Source of the DNA: Oscillospiraceae bacterium
Lineage (GTDB): Bacteria > Bacillota > Clostridia > Oscillospirales > Oscillospiraceae
NCBI GenBank assembly: GCA_015068245.1
Contig: SVKU01000010.1
Span: 1 to 64,000 of the forward strand
DNA: 64,000 bases
Direction: 5' to 3'
The translations under genes and the position numbers were made by a program. This document shows, one piece after another, positions 25,106 to 34,923 of this stretch. How positions within the stretch are numbered: the stretch's first letter is position 1; each line of letters opens with the position of its first letter. Under the pieces are notes generated by a model. That model ran no database searches and was not told the origin of the DNA. It saw only the letters and a list, made by a program, of their open reading frames with translations.

Positions 25106-25894
25106 TTACTTGACCTCCTTTTTGTAATTGGGGTTGCCTTCGGGGCCGTTGCTGGTGCAGTCGGCAAAGGTGTAGTAGGCCTCGGGCAGAGGGGGATAGA
25201 AGCTGTAATTGTATTTGTTGGTGTATGCTTCCATGGCGATGAAGTCGGGATCGTCGATAACGGGGGCGGGACGGGCTTCCATCTCGCCTGCGGCGATCTT
25301 GCGTTCCTGTTCCAGAACGGTGTCGCCGGTAAGATCCTGACCTGCGGGAACGGCAAAGTCGGTACCTACAAACAGGTGCCAGATCTTCCATTCGCCGTCT
25401 TCCTTGATAAAGTCAACGCCATACTTTTCGTACATGAGCATGCCGCTGGCAGTGCCGTCGGGATGTACGCCGCCGACAGCGCCGGGGGAGTACCACAGAC
25501 CCTGAGCGGTCTGACCGTCTACGGCTACTTCAACATAAGGAGCGGTCAGAGCATGGATGACCATAGAACCCATGCCATAGTTTTCGGGCTTGACTTCGAT
25601 GGAGGGATCGGCAGCTGCCAGAGCCTCAAGGTCGCGCTTGTTGTTTTCAACGCTGCCCTGACCGTAGTAAGCGTCGATGCGCTTCATGCCTACGTTGTAG
25701 CCCCAGTTCTGACCGAAGGAAGCGGTGGCCTGATTTTCGGGTTTCTGAACCCAGATCTCAGCCAGTTCCTGAACGTGCATGCCCTTGGAGTGATAGTAAG
25801 CGTGCTTGGCCATGATGTTGCGGATCTCAAGAACGTCGGTAACGCGCCGGATCATCTGTTCATCGGTGTATTCGTGTTTAGTTGTATATGTCAT
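25106..25894 (-). CDS. SnoaL/NTF2-like protein (cytoplasmic)
   Basis: 262 residues with the same cone-fold landmarks as its two neighbours: VLEIRNIMAKHAYYHSKGMHVQELAEIWV at the start, YVEVAVDGQTAQGLWYSPG in the middle and DFIKEDGEWKIWHLFVGTDF as the closing strands. It lacks the Gly/Pro/Met tract. No export signal. It is second of three consecutive SnoaL genes, separated by 18 bp from the one upstream and abutting the one downstream, so all three are made together with the flavoprotein at 26714. A dehydratase, isomerase or binding role on an intermediate of that reductase is a reasonable inference. Confidence 0.78.
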   Translation of the reverse strand: MTYTTKHEYTDEQMIRRVTDVLEIRNIMAKHAYYHSKGMHVQELAEIWVQKPENQATASFGQNWGYNVGMKRIDAYYGQGSVENNKRDLEALAAADPSIEVKPENYGMGSMVIHALTAPYVEVAVDGQTAQGLWYSPGAVGGVHPDGTASGMLMYEKYGVDFIKEDGEWKIWHLFVGTDFAVPAGQDLTGDTVLEQERKIAAGEMEARPAPVIDDPDFIAMEAYTNKYNYSFYPPLPEAYYTFADCTSNGPEGNPNYKKEVK

Positions 25895-25912
25895 CGTGTC
25901 TTACCTCCTTTC

Positions 25913-26647
25913 TTAAATACCGTAGCTGAAGGTTTCTGCAAAGGTAGCATAGGGCTTGGGCAGACCGGGATAGTCAACATTGACACGGCGGGCATGCCAC
26001 TTTTCATAAACTTCCATGGGAACATTGGGTTCGGGAAGCTTGAAGTCGTTGATAGCTGCGTATTCGGGAAGTATGGGCAGCTCCTTCATGGGTTCGGTCC
26101 AGGTTTCGCCTGCACGCCAGTAAAGGTCGGTGGCGGTGACCATGTGCCAGATCTTCCACTGGCCATCTTCATAAACGAAGTCGGCTGCCAGCCAGCCCCA
26201 ATCGTGGAAGGTGGAGATGCCGGTGGCGTCATAATCGGTGATGCCGCGCATGTTGTACCACAGACCCTTGGCAGTCAGACCGTCTTCTGCGATCTCAACA
26301 ATGGGGGTGGACAGGTTGCTGACATCCAGTGCGCCTGCGCCGAAAGCTTCTTCTTCGGTCTTGCCTTCAAACTCTTCGGGATTGGCGGCATAGACCAGCT
26401 TGGTTCTCAGCACGGCAAGTTCCTTGTTCTTCTTGTAATACTCGGAAATGGCTTCGGCACCCTTGTACCAGCCATTGTTGAAACCGAGCATGGGATCGGG
26501 AGCTTTTTTGGTCCAGCATTCCTCCCAAATCTTGTCGCACCAGCGATAGATTTCATAATAGACAGCCTTACCCATAAGGTTTTCTATCGCTCTGGTATGT
26601 TCCCACCGCTCAACAAGCTGCTCGGTGGTATATACTTTTTTAGCCAT
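25913..26647 (-). CDS. SnoaL/NTF2-like protein (cytoplasmic)
   Basis: 244 residues: RAIENLMGKAVYYEIYRWCDKIWEECW at the start, PIVEIAEDGLTAKGLWYNMRG in the middle, DFVYEDGQWKIWHMVTATDLYW toward the end. The family resemblance to the other two SnoaL genes is clear, while overall identity looks moderate, suggesting divergent roles or a hetero-oligomer rather than redundancy. GGAGG precedes the ATG; 66 bp separate it from the flavoprotein stop codon upstream. No Gly/Pro/Met tract and no signal peptide. Confidence 0.78.
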   Translation of the reverse strand: MAKKVYTTEQLVERWEHTRAIENLMGKAVYYEIYRWCDKIWEECWTKKAPDPMLGFNNGWYKGAEAISEYYKKNKELAVLRTKLVYAANPEEFEGKTEEEAFGAGALDVSNLSTPIVEIAEDGLTAKGLWYNMRGITDYDATGISTFHDWGWLAADFVYEDGQWKIWHMVTATDLYWRAGETWTEPMKELPILPEYAAINDFKLPEPNVPMEVYEKWHARRVNVDYPGLPKPYATFAETFSYGI

Positions 26648-26713
26648 GTTAACCTCCTTGAATTGTGTTTGTATGTAATGGAGAGCATTGTCCTGCTCTC
26701 AAAAACAACGTGA

Positions 26714-28408
26714 TTATTTCAGATAATCCACTGCGCTTTGGGCAGCTATAAAGCCGCTGGCAAAGGCCCAGCTCAGATCGTTGATGATCTGGCGTTTCAT
26801 ACCCCAGTCGTTGATAAAACGTCCGGAGGCAAAGTCACCGATGACGTAAAGTCCCTCAACTATGGAAGCGGATTCGGGGTTATCGAAGGGACGGCAGGGA
26901 GTTTCCAGCTTCACATCCTTGGAATAGGCTTCCATTTTTGCGTTGACCAGTACGCCGCCAAAAGCGCCGTCGGTATTGATCTCGCACTCAGCCGCATAGT
27001 AGGGAGCCTCAACAGGTACGAGGAACTCTGCGGATTTGAAGCAGTCGTCATCAAAGCCCTTTTCGCAGCTGCGGTTATAGCGTTCAATGGTGGCTTTCAG
27101 GTTGTGCGCAGGAACGCCCATTTTTTCGGCCAGCTCCTCAATGGTGTCGGCACGGATGACGCTCTTGTCGGAAGCCAGGTCAGCTTCAATATCGTCAGGG
27201 AAGCGGCAGGTGCCAAAAATACCTGCAGGCTTGTAGGTAGGGCCGTCGACGTGAGCATCAGCTGCTTTCGCGGTGTTAAGACCGAAAACAATGTATGATA
27301 CTGCGTCAGGCTGATCGAGTACGATATGAGCTGAATAGAAAAGGTCAAGTCGGACAGAAGAGGGCTCGCATGTAAAACGTTTACCGTTTTTGTTTATCTG
27401 AAGCCCGTAGGGATGACGGCACATGGCAGTTACGGACTCGCTGCCCGTACCGGGCATACCTCCGCCGGGACCTTTGGGGCTGGGACCCATGGGACGAATG
27501 ACAAAGCTTTGCAGGTCAACGTAAGCACCGGCTTTTTCTGCCAGAGCAATGCCATCGCCGGTGTAGTTGCTGTTGCGGTGACCTCCAGGCATCAGAGGAC
27601 CTGGATCAAGCTTTGCAAAGTTGGGAGATGCCATCTCCAGATACTTCTGATTGTTTATCCAGCTTCCGGTGGACATGATTACAGCCTTGCAGTTTATCTT
27701 CACAAGACCGTCTTCACTTTCGCAGATAACGGCGGCAATTTTGTTGTTTTCCATTTCAAAATCGACGACTTTATGCTTCAGAAGGATGGGCACATTCTTT
27801 TCTTTCAGGTATGCTGTCAGCAGCTTGCATATGTAAGTGCCGGATCGCATGCCCATGGCCATCATGGGACCGGCAGCATCGTCGGGGGTTTTTGGGCCTT
27901 TGCCATCTTTAGTAGGGACGCCTGCGTTACCGGGAGCGGGACTATCGCCGGGAGGAGGACCTTCACCGGGGCCGCCGGGACCACCTCCGGGAGCACTGTA
28001 AGTAGGGATAACAGGACCTTTATCAGGGAAATCGAATATGTATCGTCCGGGTTTCCAGTGGTCAGCCACATCGTCGCTCAGAGTGCAGCACCAGTCAAAG
28101 AATTCGCCGGTGGCCAGGAAGGTGTTGAGAACCAACTCACGGTCCAGCTTCCAGTAGGTCTCATCCATAAACTTCAGCAAGTCTGTCTGTAGTGAATCGT
28201 CCAGCCCGCGTTCTTTTTGCCATTTGCTGTTATATACTCTGAAGTCGCCTGCACCGGATGCACCGCCGCCTGAACGGGCGGCTTTTTCAACAATGATTAT
28301 CTTTTTGTCAGACAAAGCCGATGCCCTTGCTGCGGCCACAAGACCTCCACCGCCGGCACCAAGGACAATTATGTCGCAGTCCAGAACTTTTGTGATATCT
28401 GCTGTCAA
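26714..28408 (-). CDS. FAD_binding_2 reductase without ferredoxin domain, GPM insert
   Basis: 564 residues from a TTG start at 28408, chosen because GGAGG lies 7 nt upstream; an upstream in-frame ATG precedes that ribosome site. The protein opens directly with the FAD Rossmann motif (DIIVLGAGGGGLVAAARA, about 11-28). IVEKAARSGGGASGAGDFRVYNSKWQKERG, TGDGIALAEKAGAYVDLQS and the C-terminal GDFASGRFINDWGMKRQIINDLSWAFASG region place it with 14266, 47584, 55209 and 56975. A Gly/Pro-rich insertion occupies about residues 132-180 (APGGGPGGPGEGPPPGDSPA). It is first gene of an operon with three SnoaL-like genes, divergent from lysR, with a set-A promoter. With no ferredoxin domain it needs an external electron donor. 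Confidence 0.87.
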   Translation of the reverse strand: MTADITKVLDCDIIVLGAGGGGLVAAARASALSDKKIIIVEKAARSGGGASGAGDFRVYNSKWQKERGLDDSLQTDLLKFMDETYWKLDRELVLNTFLATGEFFDWCCTLSDDVADHWKPGRYIFDFPDKGPVIPTYSAPGGGPGGPGEGPPPGDSPAPGNAGVPTKDGKGPKTPDDAAGPMMAMGMRSGTYICKLLTAYLKEKNVPILLKHKVVDFEMENNKIAAVICESEDGLVKINCKAVIMSTGSWINNQKYLEMASPNFAKLDPGPLMPGGHRNSNYTGDGIALAEKAGAYVDLQSFVIRPMGPSPKGPGGGMPGTGSESVTAMCRHPYGLQINKNGKRFTCEPSSVRLDLFYSAHIVLDQPDAVSYIVFGLNTAKAADAHVDGPTYKPAGIFGTCRFPDDIEADLASDKSVIRADTIEELAEKMGVPAHNLKATIERYNRSCEKGFDDDCFKSAEFLVPVEAPYYAAECEINTDGAFGGVLVNAKMEAYSKDVKLETPCRPFDNPESASIVEGLYVIGDFASGRFINDWGMKRQIINDLSWAFASGFIAAQSAVDYLK

Positions 28409-28454
28409 ATGAACTCCTCCTTGCATTTTCTTTTGTGAGCTTTCTACGAATACA

Positions 28455-28520
28455 ATGCTAACACCTATCCCTATCAAACACAAATTCACTTTAAGAACGA
28501 AGGCATTCCGTTGATGTAAT
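28455..28520 (-). promoter_or_regulatory. LysR-type regulated promoter (set A) of the flavoprotein/SnoaL operon
   Basis: Minus strand: box ATTAC-N6-GGAAT (28520-28505), half-site TGAAT 21 bp on (28488-28484), -35 TTGTGT (28483-28478), extended -10 TGT-TAGCAT ending at 28455. The box also lies just upstream of the lysR promoter, as expected for autoregulation. Confidence 0.82.
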
Positions 28521-28527
28521 GTTTTTG

Positions 28528-28555
28528 TTGACAAATACCAAAACTGTGCTATCCT
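28528..28555 (+). promoter_or_regulatory. Promoter of lysR
   Basis: Consensus -35 TTGACA (28528-28533), 16-nt spacer, -10 TATCCT (28550-28555), 31 nt before the start codon. Confidence 0.75.
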
Positions 28556-28586
28556 GAGAATAAGAACGAAAAAGGGAGTGTGCGCA

Positions 28587-29510
28587 ATGGAACTTAATCA
28601 GTTGAGATATTTTCAGACCGTGGCCAGAACAGAAAGCATTACAAGGGCTGCTGCTGAATTGTATATAACTCAGTCGGCACTGAGCCGGGTTATCCTTCGA
28701 CTGGAAAACGAACTGGGAACTCCGCTGTTCAACCGCCAGTCCGGCAGAATAGTTCTTAACGACAAGGGTAAGCTTTTTCTGAATCATGTAAATATCGCAT
28801 TGAAAGAACTGGATGAAGGTGTCAGCGAAGTGTCGGGCAACGGTGGCAGCCGTACATTTTCCATGTATAATTACCTTGCCACCAATATTTTCGAACTTAT
28901 TACCAGCCGCTGTCAGGCAAACTTCCCGTCTTTGGAGTTTGAAAATCATAACTACGAGGTCAGGGAAGACGACGATCCTATCAGAAAGTTTGCGCCGGAT
29001 GTTATTGTTGCTCCCATAAATGAGATAAAATCCTATTCGGTGTACAAGCAGTACACCGAACGCTGGTGCGTTATCTTCAATGAGAAGTATAAGTTTGCGG
29101 ATTCCGAATCGGGCGATGATCTTGTCCTTGCCCAACTGGCAAATGAGCCTATTGCGTTTTTCGGTTCAAATTATGACAGAGCGTTTATTGACGAACTGTT
29201 TGAAAGCCACGGCCTGACTCCGAAGATCCACCCTGTGGAAAACACCGCGGAATCGGGGAATATGATAAACAGATGCAAGGCCATAGGCCTTGTGCCCGTG
29301 GACAATTACCGCCACATCGTTGACTCCATTGCCCAGATGCCCATACGGGCAAAGTTCCCGGAAGATGTCAGCATTGAACGAACGGTTTATCTGATGAAGA
29401 AGAACCGATTCCCGACCAACGATGAAGAGCGCAGCGCCTTCGAATTCGTTGTAAAGTGCCTTGACGATGACCATGAACAGATAGGCAAGTTCATCGAAGA
29501 AAGATTTTGA
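28587..29510 (+). CDS. LysR-type transcriptional regulator
   Basis: 307 residues. The N-terminal winged helix is canonical (MELNQLRYFQTVARTESITRAAAELYITQSALSRVILRLENELGTPLF, residues 1-48), followed by a linker helix and a two-lobed periplasmic-binding-like effector domain to about residue 300. Members act as tetramers that contact an upstream palindrome and a site near the -35 and activate transcription when a metabolite binds. The ATG at 28587 follows AAAGGGAG. Because a set-A box sits between this gene and the divergent flavoprotein, and the same box recurs through the island, it is the leading candidate regulator of set A. That link is inference. Confidence 0.92.
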   Translation: MELNQLRYFQTVARTESITRAAAELYITQSALSRVILRLENELGTPLFNRQSGRIVLNDKGKLFLNHVNIALKELDEGVSEVSGNGGSRTFSMYNYLATNIFELITSRCQANFPSLEFENHNYEVREDDDPIRKFAPDVIVAPINEIKSYSVYKQYTERWCVIFNEKYKFADSESGDDLVLAQLANEPIAFFGSNYDRAFIDELFESHGLTPKIHPVENTAESGNMINRCKAIGLVPVDNYRHIVDSIAQMPIRAKFPEDVSIERTVYLMKKNRFPTNDEERSAFEFVVKCLDDDHEQIGKFIEERF

Positions 29511-29529
29511 ATGCAGATATATAATACTC

Positions 29530-29559
29530 ACAGCCGCCCTGATCGGGCGGCTGTTTTTT
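29530..29559 (+). terminator. Rho-independent terminator of lysR
   Basis: CAGCCGCCC / GGGCGGCTG stem (29531-29539, 29545-29553) with TGATC loop and six T residues. Confidence 0.93.
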
Positions 29560-29567
29560 GATTTTTC

Positions 29568-29632
29568 ATTCCGTTTGTGGAATGACTGTGACCCAAACGG
29601 CATTTGTTTGGCCGCTTCTTGTGTGATAAGGT
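29568..29632 (+). promoter_or_regulatory. LysR-type regulated promoter (set A) of the 29673-34869 operon
   Basis: Box ATTCC-N6-GGAAT (29568-29583), half-site GGCAT at 29599 (20 bp on), -35 TTGTTT (29604-29609), extended -10 TGA-TAAGGT (29624-29632). Confidence 0.8.
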
Positions 29633-29672
29633 ATTTTTAAGCCTTATAAATTATTACAAGGAGTGAAAATAC

Positions 29673-31583
29673 ATGAGACTTGTTGTAAACGATAATTGCT
29701 GCGTTTGCTCATATTGCTACCGTGCCTGTGAGTTTGAAGCGCCCTATTATGACGGCGAGCAGGTCCGCATTGACAACGATAAGTGTGTCGGCTGCGGCAA
29801 ATGCGTAAAGAAATGTCCTGTGGGCGCTATTTATGACGCAGATGATCCTCCCGCACCTGCGGCTGCCCATGAGCCGGTCACCCATGAATGTGATGCGCTT
29901 ATCATCGGCGCAGGCGGCGCGGGCATGATAGCTGCCGTGCGTATTGCCGAGGAAACCGGCAAAAAGGTCATCGTCCTTGAAAAGGCAAAGCGTACCGGCG
30001 CCGGTGCCATCCATGTTGCCGGCGGCATGGAATTTTCCGATACCAAGTGGGCTTTGGATGAAGGCGCAAAGCCTGTGCTGGATGACCGCATCAAAAGTGT
30101 TATCGAAAGAGCCGGTGATGACCTTGATCCCAAGCTGGTGGAAAAAACTCTGCGCGCCATGCCAAGATTCTTCGACTGGCTGTGCCGGTGGGCAAATCCC
30201 GAAGAAAAGTTCAAACTGACTACCGGCAGAGGCGGCCCCGGCGGACCTCCCATGCCCGGCGGCGCACCCGGAGGAATGCCCGGTGGAGAACCCGGTGGAA
30301 TGCCCGGCGGAATGCCCGGTGGAATGCCCGGTGGAGCACCCGAAGGTATGGGCGGCGGAGGCACAGGCGGATTCCTGTCCGGCGCAATGCCCGGAATGAA
30401 CAAGGATTCCAATCTGACGGTGGAATATTCCTCTCTCCGTCCCGATTCGCCCGCGTTCAGAAACCCCGGCGAATTTATCACCGACAAGCTTTTCGCAAAA
30501 GCGGAAGAGCTGGGAGTAGTGATCCTTCAGGAAACTCCCGCCAAAGACTTCATTCTTGACGATGAAGGTCAGGTCATCGGCGTCAAGGCTCAGGATCCCG
30601 GCGGCGAAGTGACCGTTTACTGCAAAGCCTGCCTGATCGCAGCCGGCAGCCTTATTCTGAGCAACGTGCTGAAAAAGGTCGAACCCGACTATGCCGACGC
30701 ATGGATGCCCAGATTTGCCCACGCCATCAATGTTTTCACCGGTGACGGTGTTGAAATGTGCGAGCGTGCGGGCATCCCCATCGACTATGACAATATCTGG
30801 CTCAACATAACCGGTTCCCTTGTCATGCCTTGTGACGCGCTTACCGTTGAATACAGCGAAGCTACCGGCAAACGTCCGCTTATTACCACCGAGCTTCGTC
30901 CCCATGGCGGCAGACCCGAATCCCTGATGGTCAACCTTAACGGCGAACGCTGGGATAACGAGCAGAAGGTCAGCTGCACAGTGGCTGTCCAGATGAAGCA
31001 GCCTCAGTGCGTTTCCTACACCATCATGGACGAAAAGACCATCAAGTCCCAGCCTCTGCCTCACAAGACCGTATACGACGAAAACGGCAATGCAATGCGC
31101 CAGCTCGTACCCGTGTCAATGCATTTTGAATGGGACGAAGAGCGTATGCAGTGGTGGAACAGCCTGAAGAACAACCATCTGGTTATCGCAGACACCATTG
31201 AAGAAATGGCTCAGCGCATCGGCATGCCTGCGGATGCTCTCAAGGCCACCGTTGCACGTTACAACGAGCTTTGCGCAAAGGGTGTTGACGAAGATTTCGG
31301 CAAGGATCCCGATTACCTGATCCCCGTAGCGGAAGGCCCCTTCTATGCGATCCGCACCTTCCTTATGTCCGACGGTGTTGAAGGCGGCATCTTTATCGAC
31401 GAAAACTGTCAGGTCAAGGGCAAGAACGGACTTATGCAAGGTCTGTATGCCGCAGGTGACAACAGCTCCGGCAATCTTGTCAAGAAGCCCGGAGGAAAGA
31501 TCGGCATTACCAACGAATACAGCTGGGCCGTTGCCAGCGGTATGATCGCAGCCGATTCCATGATAGCTCAACTGAAAGATTAA
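29673..31583 (+). CDS. Ferredoxin-FAD reductase (FAD_binding_2), CYRAC subgroup, GPM insert
   Basis: 636 residues. The first [4Fe-4S] motif is Cys9/12/15/19 in the unusual context [12 protein letters not shown] (no Pro after the last Cys); the second is Cys38/41/44/48. [21 protein letters not shown] segment (residues 66-85) leads into the FAD site. Residues 186-242 are a long Gly/Met/Pro insertion ([19 protein letters not shown]) just after the FFDWLCRWA segment. The C-terminal [14 protein letters not shown] completes FAD binding. It is near-colinear with the protein at 35034. The ferredoxin-less flavoprotein at 31599 starts 15 bp downstream and the binding protein at 33163 follows, giving a three-gene capture-and-reduce operon. 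Confidence 0.88.
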   Translation: MRLVVNDNCCVCSYCYRACEFEAPYYDGEQVRIDNDKCVGCGKCVKKCPVGAIYDADDPPAPAAAHEPVTHECDALIIGAGGAGMIAAVRIAEETGKKVIVLEKAKRTGAGAIHVAGGMEFSDTKWALDEGAKPVLDDRIKSVIERAGDDLDPKLVEKTLRAMPRFFDWLCRWANPEEKFKLTTGRGGPGGPPMPGGAPGGMPGGEPGGMPGGMPGGMPGGAPEGMGGGGTGGFLSGAMPGMNKDSNLTVEYSSLRPDSPAFRNPGEFITDKLFAKAEELGVVILQETPAKDFILDDEGQVIGVKAQDPGGEVTVYCKACLIAAGSLILSNVLKKVEPDYADAWMPRFAHAINVFTGDGVEMCERAGIPIDYDNIWLNITGSLVMPCDALTVEYSEATGKRPLITTELRPHGGRPESLMVNLNGERWDNEQKVSCTVAVQMKQPQCVSYTIMDEKTIKSQPLPHKTVYDENGNAMRQLVPVSMHFEWDEERMQWWNSLKNNHLVIADTIEEMAQRIGMPADALKATVARYNELCAKGVDEDFGKDPDYLIPVAEGPFYAIRTFLMSDGVEGGIFIDENCQVKGKNGLMQGLYAAGDNSSGNLVKKPGGKIGITNEYSWAVASGMIAADSMIAQLKD

Positions 31584-31598
31584 AGGGGAGAACAGAAA

Positions 31599-33119
31599 AT
31601 GAATAAAACCTATAACTATGATATAGCCATACTTGGCGGCGGCCTGTCCGGCCTGTTTGCTGCCGTACGTGCAGCCGAAAAGGGCGTAAAAAGCATCGGC
31701 ATTTTTGAAGCAGGCAACTATCTTGGAGGCAACGGCGTGTTTGCCAACACTTTTGTTTCTTCCGATTTTGCCGACTACGGCAATTACGACAGCGACGAAA
31801 ACGCCGAAAAGCTCTATAAGCGCGCCATGAACACCCTTGAAGGCACCGGCTGCCCCGAACTTATTTACCGCTACCTGTATCACACCCGTGACGTTGCCAA
31901 ATGGTGCGAAGCTCACGGTCTTAACGAAAAATGGAGCCCCGTTACTTTCGGTCCATTCAAGAGCAACTGCTCTCTGAACGTGGAATACGCCGAAGGCAAA
32001 GGTCTGCCCCGTATCGGTGCAGCTCTTTGCAAACTGCTGCGCGAAGACATTGAAAAGCACGACTTCATCGAAACTCATCTGAATGCCAGAGCAACCAAAC
32101 TGCTGACCAACGATGAAGGCACTGTATGCGGTGCGCTTATTCAGATGGACGGCGGTTACTCCGTGGTCAACTGCAAGAAGCTTATCCTCGCCACCGGCGG
32201 TGTAGGCGGTACTGTTGAGTCCCTCGCAAAGTATCTGCCTGATGTGGTTTCCGTTGGCGATGACATTCGTCCCGGCGGTGTAGCTACCTGCGTTGGTGAC
32301 GGCGTTGTCATGGCAAAAGAACTGGGCGCAGAAACAGGCAAGCATATGAACATCCATCTGCTTGGTCCCGGTTATGCAGGTGGCAGGGGCGGCAAACTGG
32401 GAGATTGCATGGACAATCCTTTTGCTATGTTCGTTACCAAGTCAGGCAAACGGTTTGCAGACGAAAGCGCACGCTTTGGTCAGGATCTTGTAAAAACTCT
32501 GCCCGGCAGAGTTATCTATGCTCTTTACGATAATGAATCTCTCAAGGCTGCATGGACAGCACCCAAAGCTCCTATGGGTGGACCGCCCATTGATATGGAT
32601 GGCGATATGCCTCCCATGCCTGATATGGAAGAGATGCCTCCCATGCCTGCACACGAAATGAAGAAGGACGAAACACCCTTTGAAAAGCTGGCAGAGGTTA
32701 CTAAGGCTGACGTAGCAGGCAAATCCTTCTGCATAGCGGGCAGCATCGAGGAACTGGCAGCCTTCATCGGCTGTGACGCAGCAGTGCTACAGGCGTCCAT
32801 TGACCGTTACAATGCAGACTGCGAAGCCGGAGTTGACAAGCATATGCGCAAGGATGCCAAGTACCTGATGCCAATCAAAACAGCACCTTTCTACGCTCTG
32901 TATTCCGTCCGCAGTCTGGACTCCACTCAGGGCGGTATCACCGTAAATAAGGACCTTGAAGCGTTGAAAGAGGACGGAACCGCTATTAAAGGTATGTACG
33001 TCACCGGCGACCACTGCACAGGCTTTGTTTCCGAACTTTACGGCCCCGGCGGCGCAGGCATGACCTTCGCCATGGTATCCGGCTGGCTGGCTGGCGACAT
33101 GGCTGCCGATGAGGTCTGA
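31599..33119 (+). CDS. FAD_binding_2 flavoprotein without ferredoxin domain
   Basis: 506 residues starting almost at the FAD motif (IAILGGGLSGLFAAVRAAEKG, about 8-28). The body lacks the DWxxxxSxWQxxRG segment of the larger subgroup and instead has FANTFVSSDFADYGNYDSDE. This marks a separate branch, nearer to general fumarate-reductase/succinate-dehydrogenase flavoproteins. The C-terminus GMYVTGDHCTGFVSELYGPGGAGMTFAMVSG carries the adenine-site glycines. A Met/Pro-rich acidic insertion lies at about residues 325-355 (DMPPMPDMEEMPPMPAHEM). It lies 15 bp after the ferredoxin-FAD reductase, so the two may form one complex with the ferredoxin domain shared. Confidence 0.83.
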   Translation: MNKTYNYDIAILGGGLSGLFAAVRAAEKGVKSIGIFEAGNYLGGNGVFANTFVSSDFADYGNYDSDENAEKLYKRAMNTLEGTGCPELIYRYLYHTRDVAKWCEAHGLNEKWSPVTFGPFKSNCSLNVEYAEGKGLPRIGAALCKLLREDIEKHDFIETHLNARATKLLTNDEGTVCGALIQMDGGYSVVNCKKLILATGGVGGTVESLAKYLPDVVSVGDDIRPGGVATCVGDGVVMAKELGAETGKHMNIHLLGPGYAGGRGGKLGDCMDNPFAMFVTKSGKRFADESARFGQDLVKTLPGRVIYALYDNESLKAAWTAPKAPMGGPPIDMDGDMPPMPDMEEMPPMPAHEMKKDETPFEKLAEVTKADVAGKSFCIAGSIEELAAFIGCDAAVLQASIDRYNADCEAGVDKHMRKDAKYLMPIKTAPFYALYSVRSLDSTQGGITVNKDLEALKEDGTAIKGMYVTGDHCTGFVSELYGPGGAGMTFAMVSGWLAGDMAADEV

Positions 33120-33162
33120 GCAGACTCGGATCGTTGATAAATACACATTGGAGGAACAAAAA

Positions 33163-34869
33163 TTGAAAAAGATTCTTGCTGTGATTCTGGCGCTGACAAT
33201 GATGTTGGCTCTCATAGCCGGCTGCGGTGCCAAGGAAGAACCTGCAGAGGCTCCTGTTGTTGAGAGCGAAGAAGTTGAAGCTTCCGTTCAGGAAACGAAA
33301 CCCGAAGCCCCTGTGGAAGAAGCACCCGAAGCTGAGCCCGCTCCCGAAGAAGTTGAAGAGGTAAAGGTCATATCTTATCCTCTGGATACTGACGTTACTC
33401 TTGGTATGGTCTGCAACCTTGAAAGCCATATGCAGAGAGCCATCGAAAACTTTGATCAGGTACTGGCCATGCAGGTCTACATGGAAAAAACCGGCGTGGA
33501 TATTGAGTTCCAGATGCTTGGCGACACCGTTTTTACCGAACAGCTTAACCTGCTCATCACCTCCGGCGATATCCCTGATATGATCCAGGGCAGCATGGCA
33601 GGCTACGCATCCAAGCTGGAAACCGCCATCGAGGACGAAGTCCTTATCGACATCACTCCATATCTGCCCGACTACGCTCCCGATTACTGGGCACTGCTGG
33701 ATAGTGACGAAACCTTCTACGAAGCGGTCATGAACAGTAACTACACCACTTCCGTGTTCAACGGCTACGGCCTGCCCATTCTGGATACGGGCCTTATCGT
33801 CCGCGGAGACTGGATGGACGCTCTCGGTCTTGAAGACCCTAAAACCCTTTCCGAACTGACCGATATTCTCTATGCAATGCATGACGCCTACGGCACCACA
33901 ACAACACTGCTGACCAACTCAGCTCTTTCCACCGGCCTTGAAGCTATCTTCAATACAACTGCCAACGGCTTTGACGCTCTGGGCTTCCAGCTTACCATGC
34001 CCGGTTCCACCACCGTTGTGGCAGGCCTTGCCAGCGAGGGCTACAGAGATTATTTGAAGTACATCCACGACCTTTATGCCGACGGACTTATCAACGATGA
34101 CTTCCTGAACATCAGCAAGCAGCTGAATACTTACAACTCCTGCTACTGGAACGGTGACTGCGGCGTTTGGAGCGAAGGCAACCGGTGTGTTGACCCTGCC
34201 GAATTCACCAATTCTTCCGACCCCAACTACCTGCCCAGAGCCATCGTCCGTCCCACTCTTGATGACGGCACCGGCACCCACGTTGTGGGTCCCGGCTCCA
34301 CCAGAGGCAGAGGCTCCATCTATATTACAGCCACTTGCGAAAATCCCGATATCGCCTGCTCTTTCCTGAACTACGCCTACACTCAGGAAGGACTTGAACT
34401 TTGCACTTACGGTATCGAGGGCGAAACCTTTGCCCGTATTGATGAGGAACACGTCGAATACACCGACCTTATCATCAACAACCCCGACGGTCTGACTTCT
34501 GCCGCTGCAGAATGTCTGTACCTTGTCAGCAACTGGTTCCCTTCTGTCCAGAACAAGGCTATGTTCAATCTGAAGAACAGCGTTACCGAGGTCAGGGAAG
34601 CAGCCGAGCTGTGGACCGAAAACTGCGGCGACGACTCCATGACTCTCCATGACGCATTCTCCCTGACTCAGGAAGAAAGCGACCGCGTCAACGCTCTGGC
34701 AGCAGACGTCCTTACCCTGTATAATGAAAAGGCTATCCTTTACGTTATGGGTGAGATTAGCATAGAGGACTATGCCGCTGCTGAAGAAGAAGCCATGAGA
34801 ATGGGTCTTGCAGAATGCACAGAGATTTATCAGAACGCATACGACAAGTTCCTTGCAGAAAGAGGCTGA
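33163..34869 (+). CDS. Extracellular solute-binding lipoprotein (SBP family 1)
   Basis: 568 residues from a TTG start at 33163, chosen because GGAGG lies 8 nt upstream and this start yields a clean signal peptide (KKILAVILALTMMLALIAGC, lipidated Cys about residue 21). An acidic Glu/Ala/Val linker runs to about residue 65. The binding domain has LNLLITSGDIPDMIQG and FLNYAYTQEGLELCTYGIEGE, and the tail ECTEIYQNAYDKFLAERG. It is third gene of the operon with two flavoproteins; its signal peptide and their lack of one place substrate capture outside and reduction inside the cell. No permease accompanies it. Confidence 0.87.
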   Translation: MKKILAVILALTMMLALIAGCGAKEEPAEAPVVESEEVEASVQETKPEAPVEEAPEAEPAPEEVEEVKVISYPLDTDVTLGMVCNLESHMQRAIENFDQVLAMQVYMEKTGVDIEFQMLGDTVFTEQLNLLITSGDIPDMIQGSMAGYASKLETAIEDEVLIDITPYLPDYAPDYWALLDSDETFYEAVMNSNYTTSVFNGYGLPILDTGLIVRGDWMDALGLEDPKTLSELTDILYAMHDAYGTTTTLLTNSALSTGLEAIFNTTANGFDALGFQLTMPGSTTVVAGLASEGYRDYLKYIHDLYADGLINDDFLNISKQLNTYNSCYWNGDCGVWSEGNRCVDPAEFTNSSDPNYLPRAIVRPTLDDGTGTHVVGPGSTRGRGSIYITATCENPDIACSFLNYAYTQEGLELCTYGIEGETFARIDEEHVEYTDLIINNPDGLTSAAAECLYLVSNWFPSVQNKAMFNLKNSVTEVREAAELWTENCGDDSMTLHDAFSLTQEESDRVNALAADVLTLYNEKAILYVMGEISIEDYAAAEEEAMRMGLAECTEIYQNAYDKFLAERG

Positions 34870-34885
34870 TTTACCAGAATTGCTT

Positions 34886-34915
34886 AGGAGCTGCGGTTTT
34901 TCGCAGCTCCTTTTT
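34886..34915 (+). terminator. Rho-independent terminator
   Basis: AGGAGCTGCG / CGCAGCTCCT stem with GTTTTT loop and a five-T run. Confidence 0.93.
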
Positions 34916-34923
34916 CGTTATAC

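Noticed and set aside
24209..26713. 834-codon plus-strand open frame opposite the SnoaL genes
   Set aside because: The three minus-strand genes have ribosome sites, recognisable folds and tight operon spacing; the antisense frame shows no family features.
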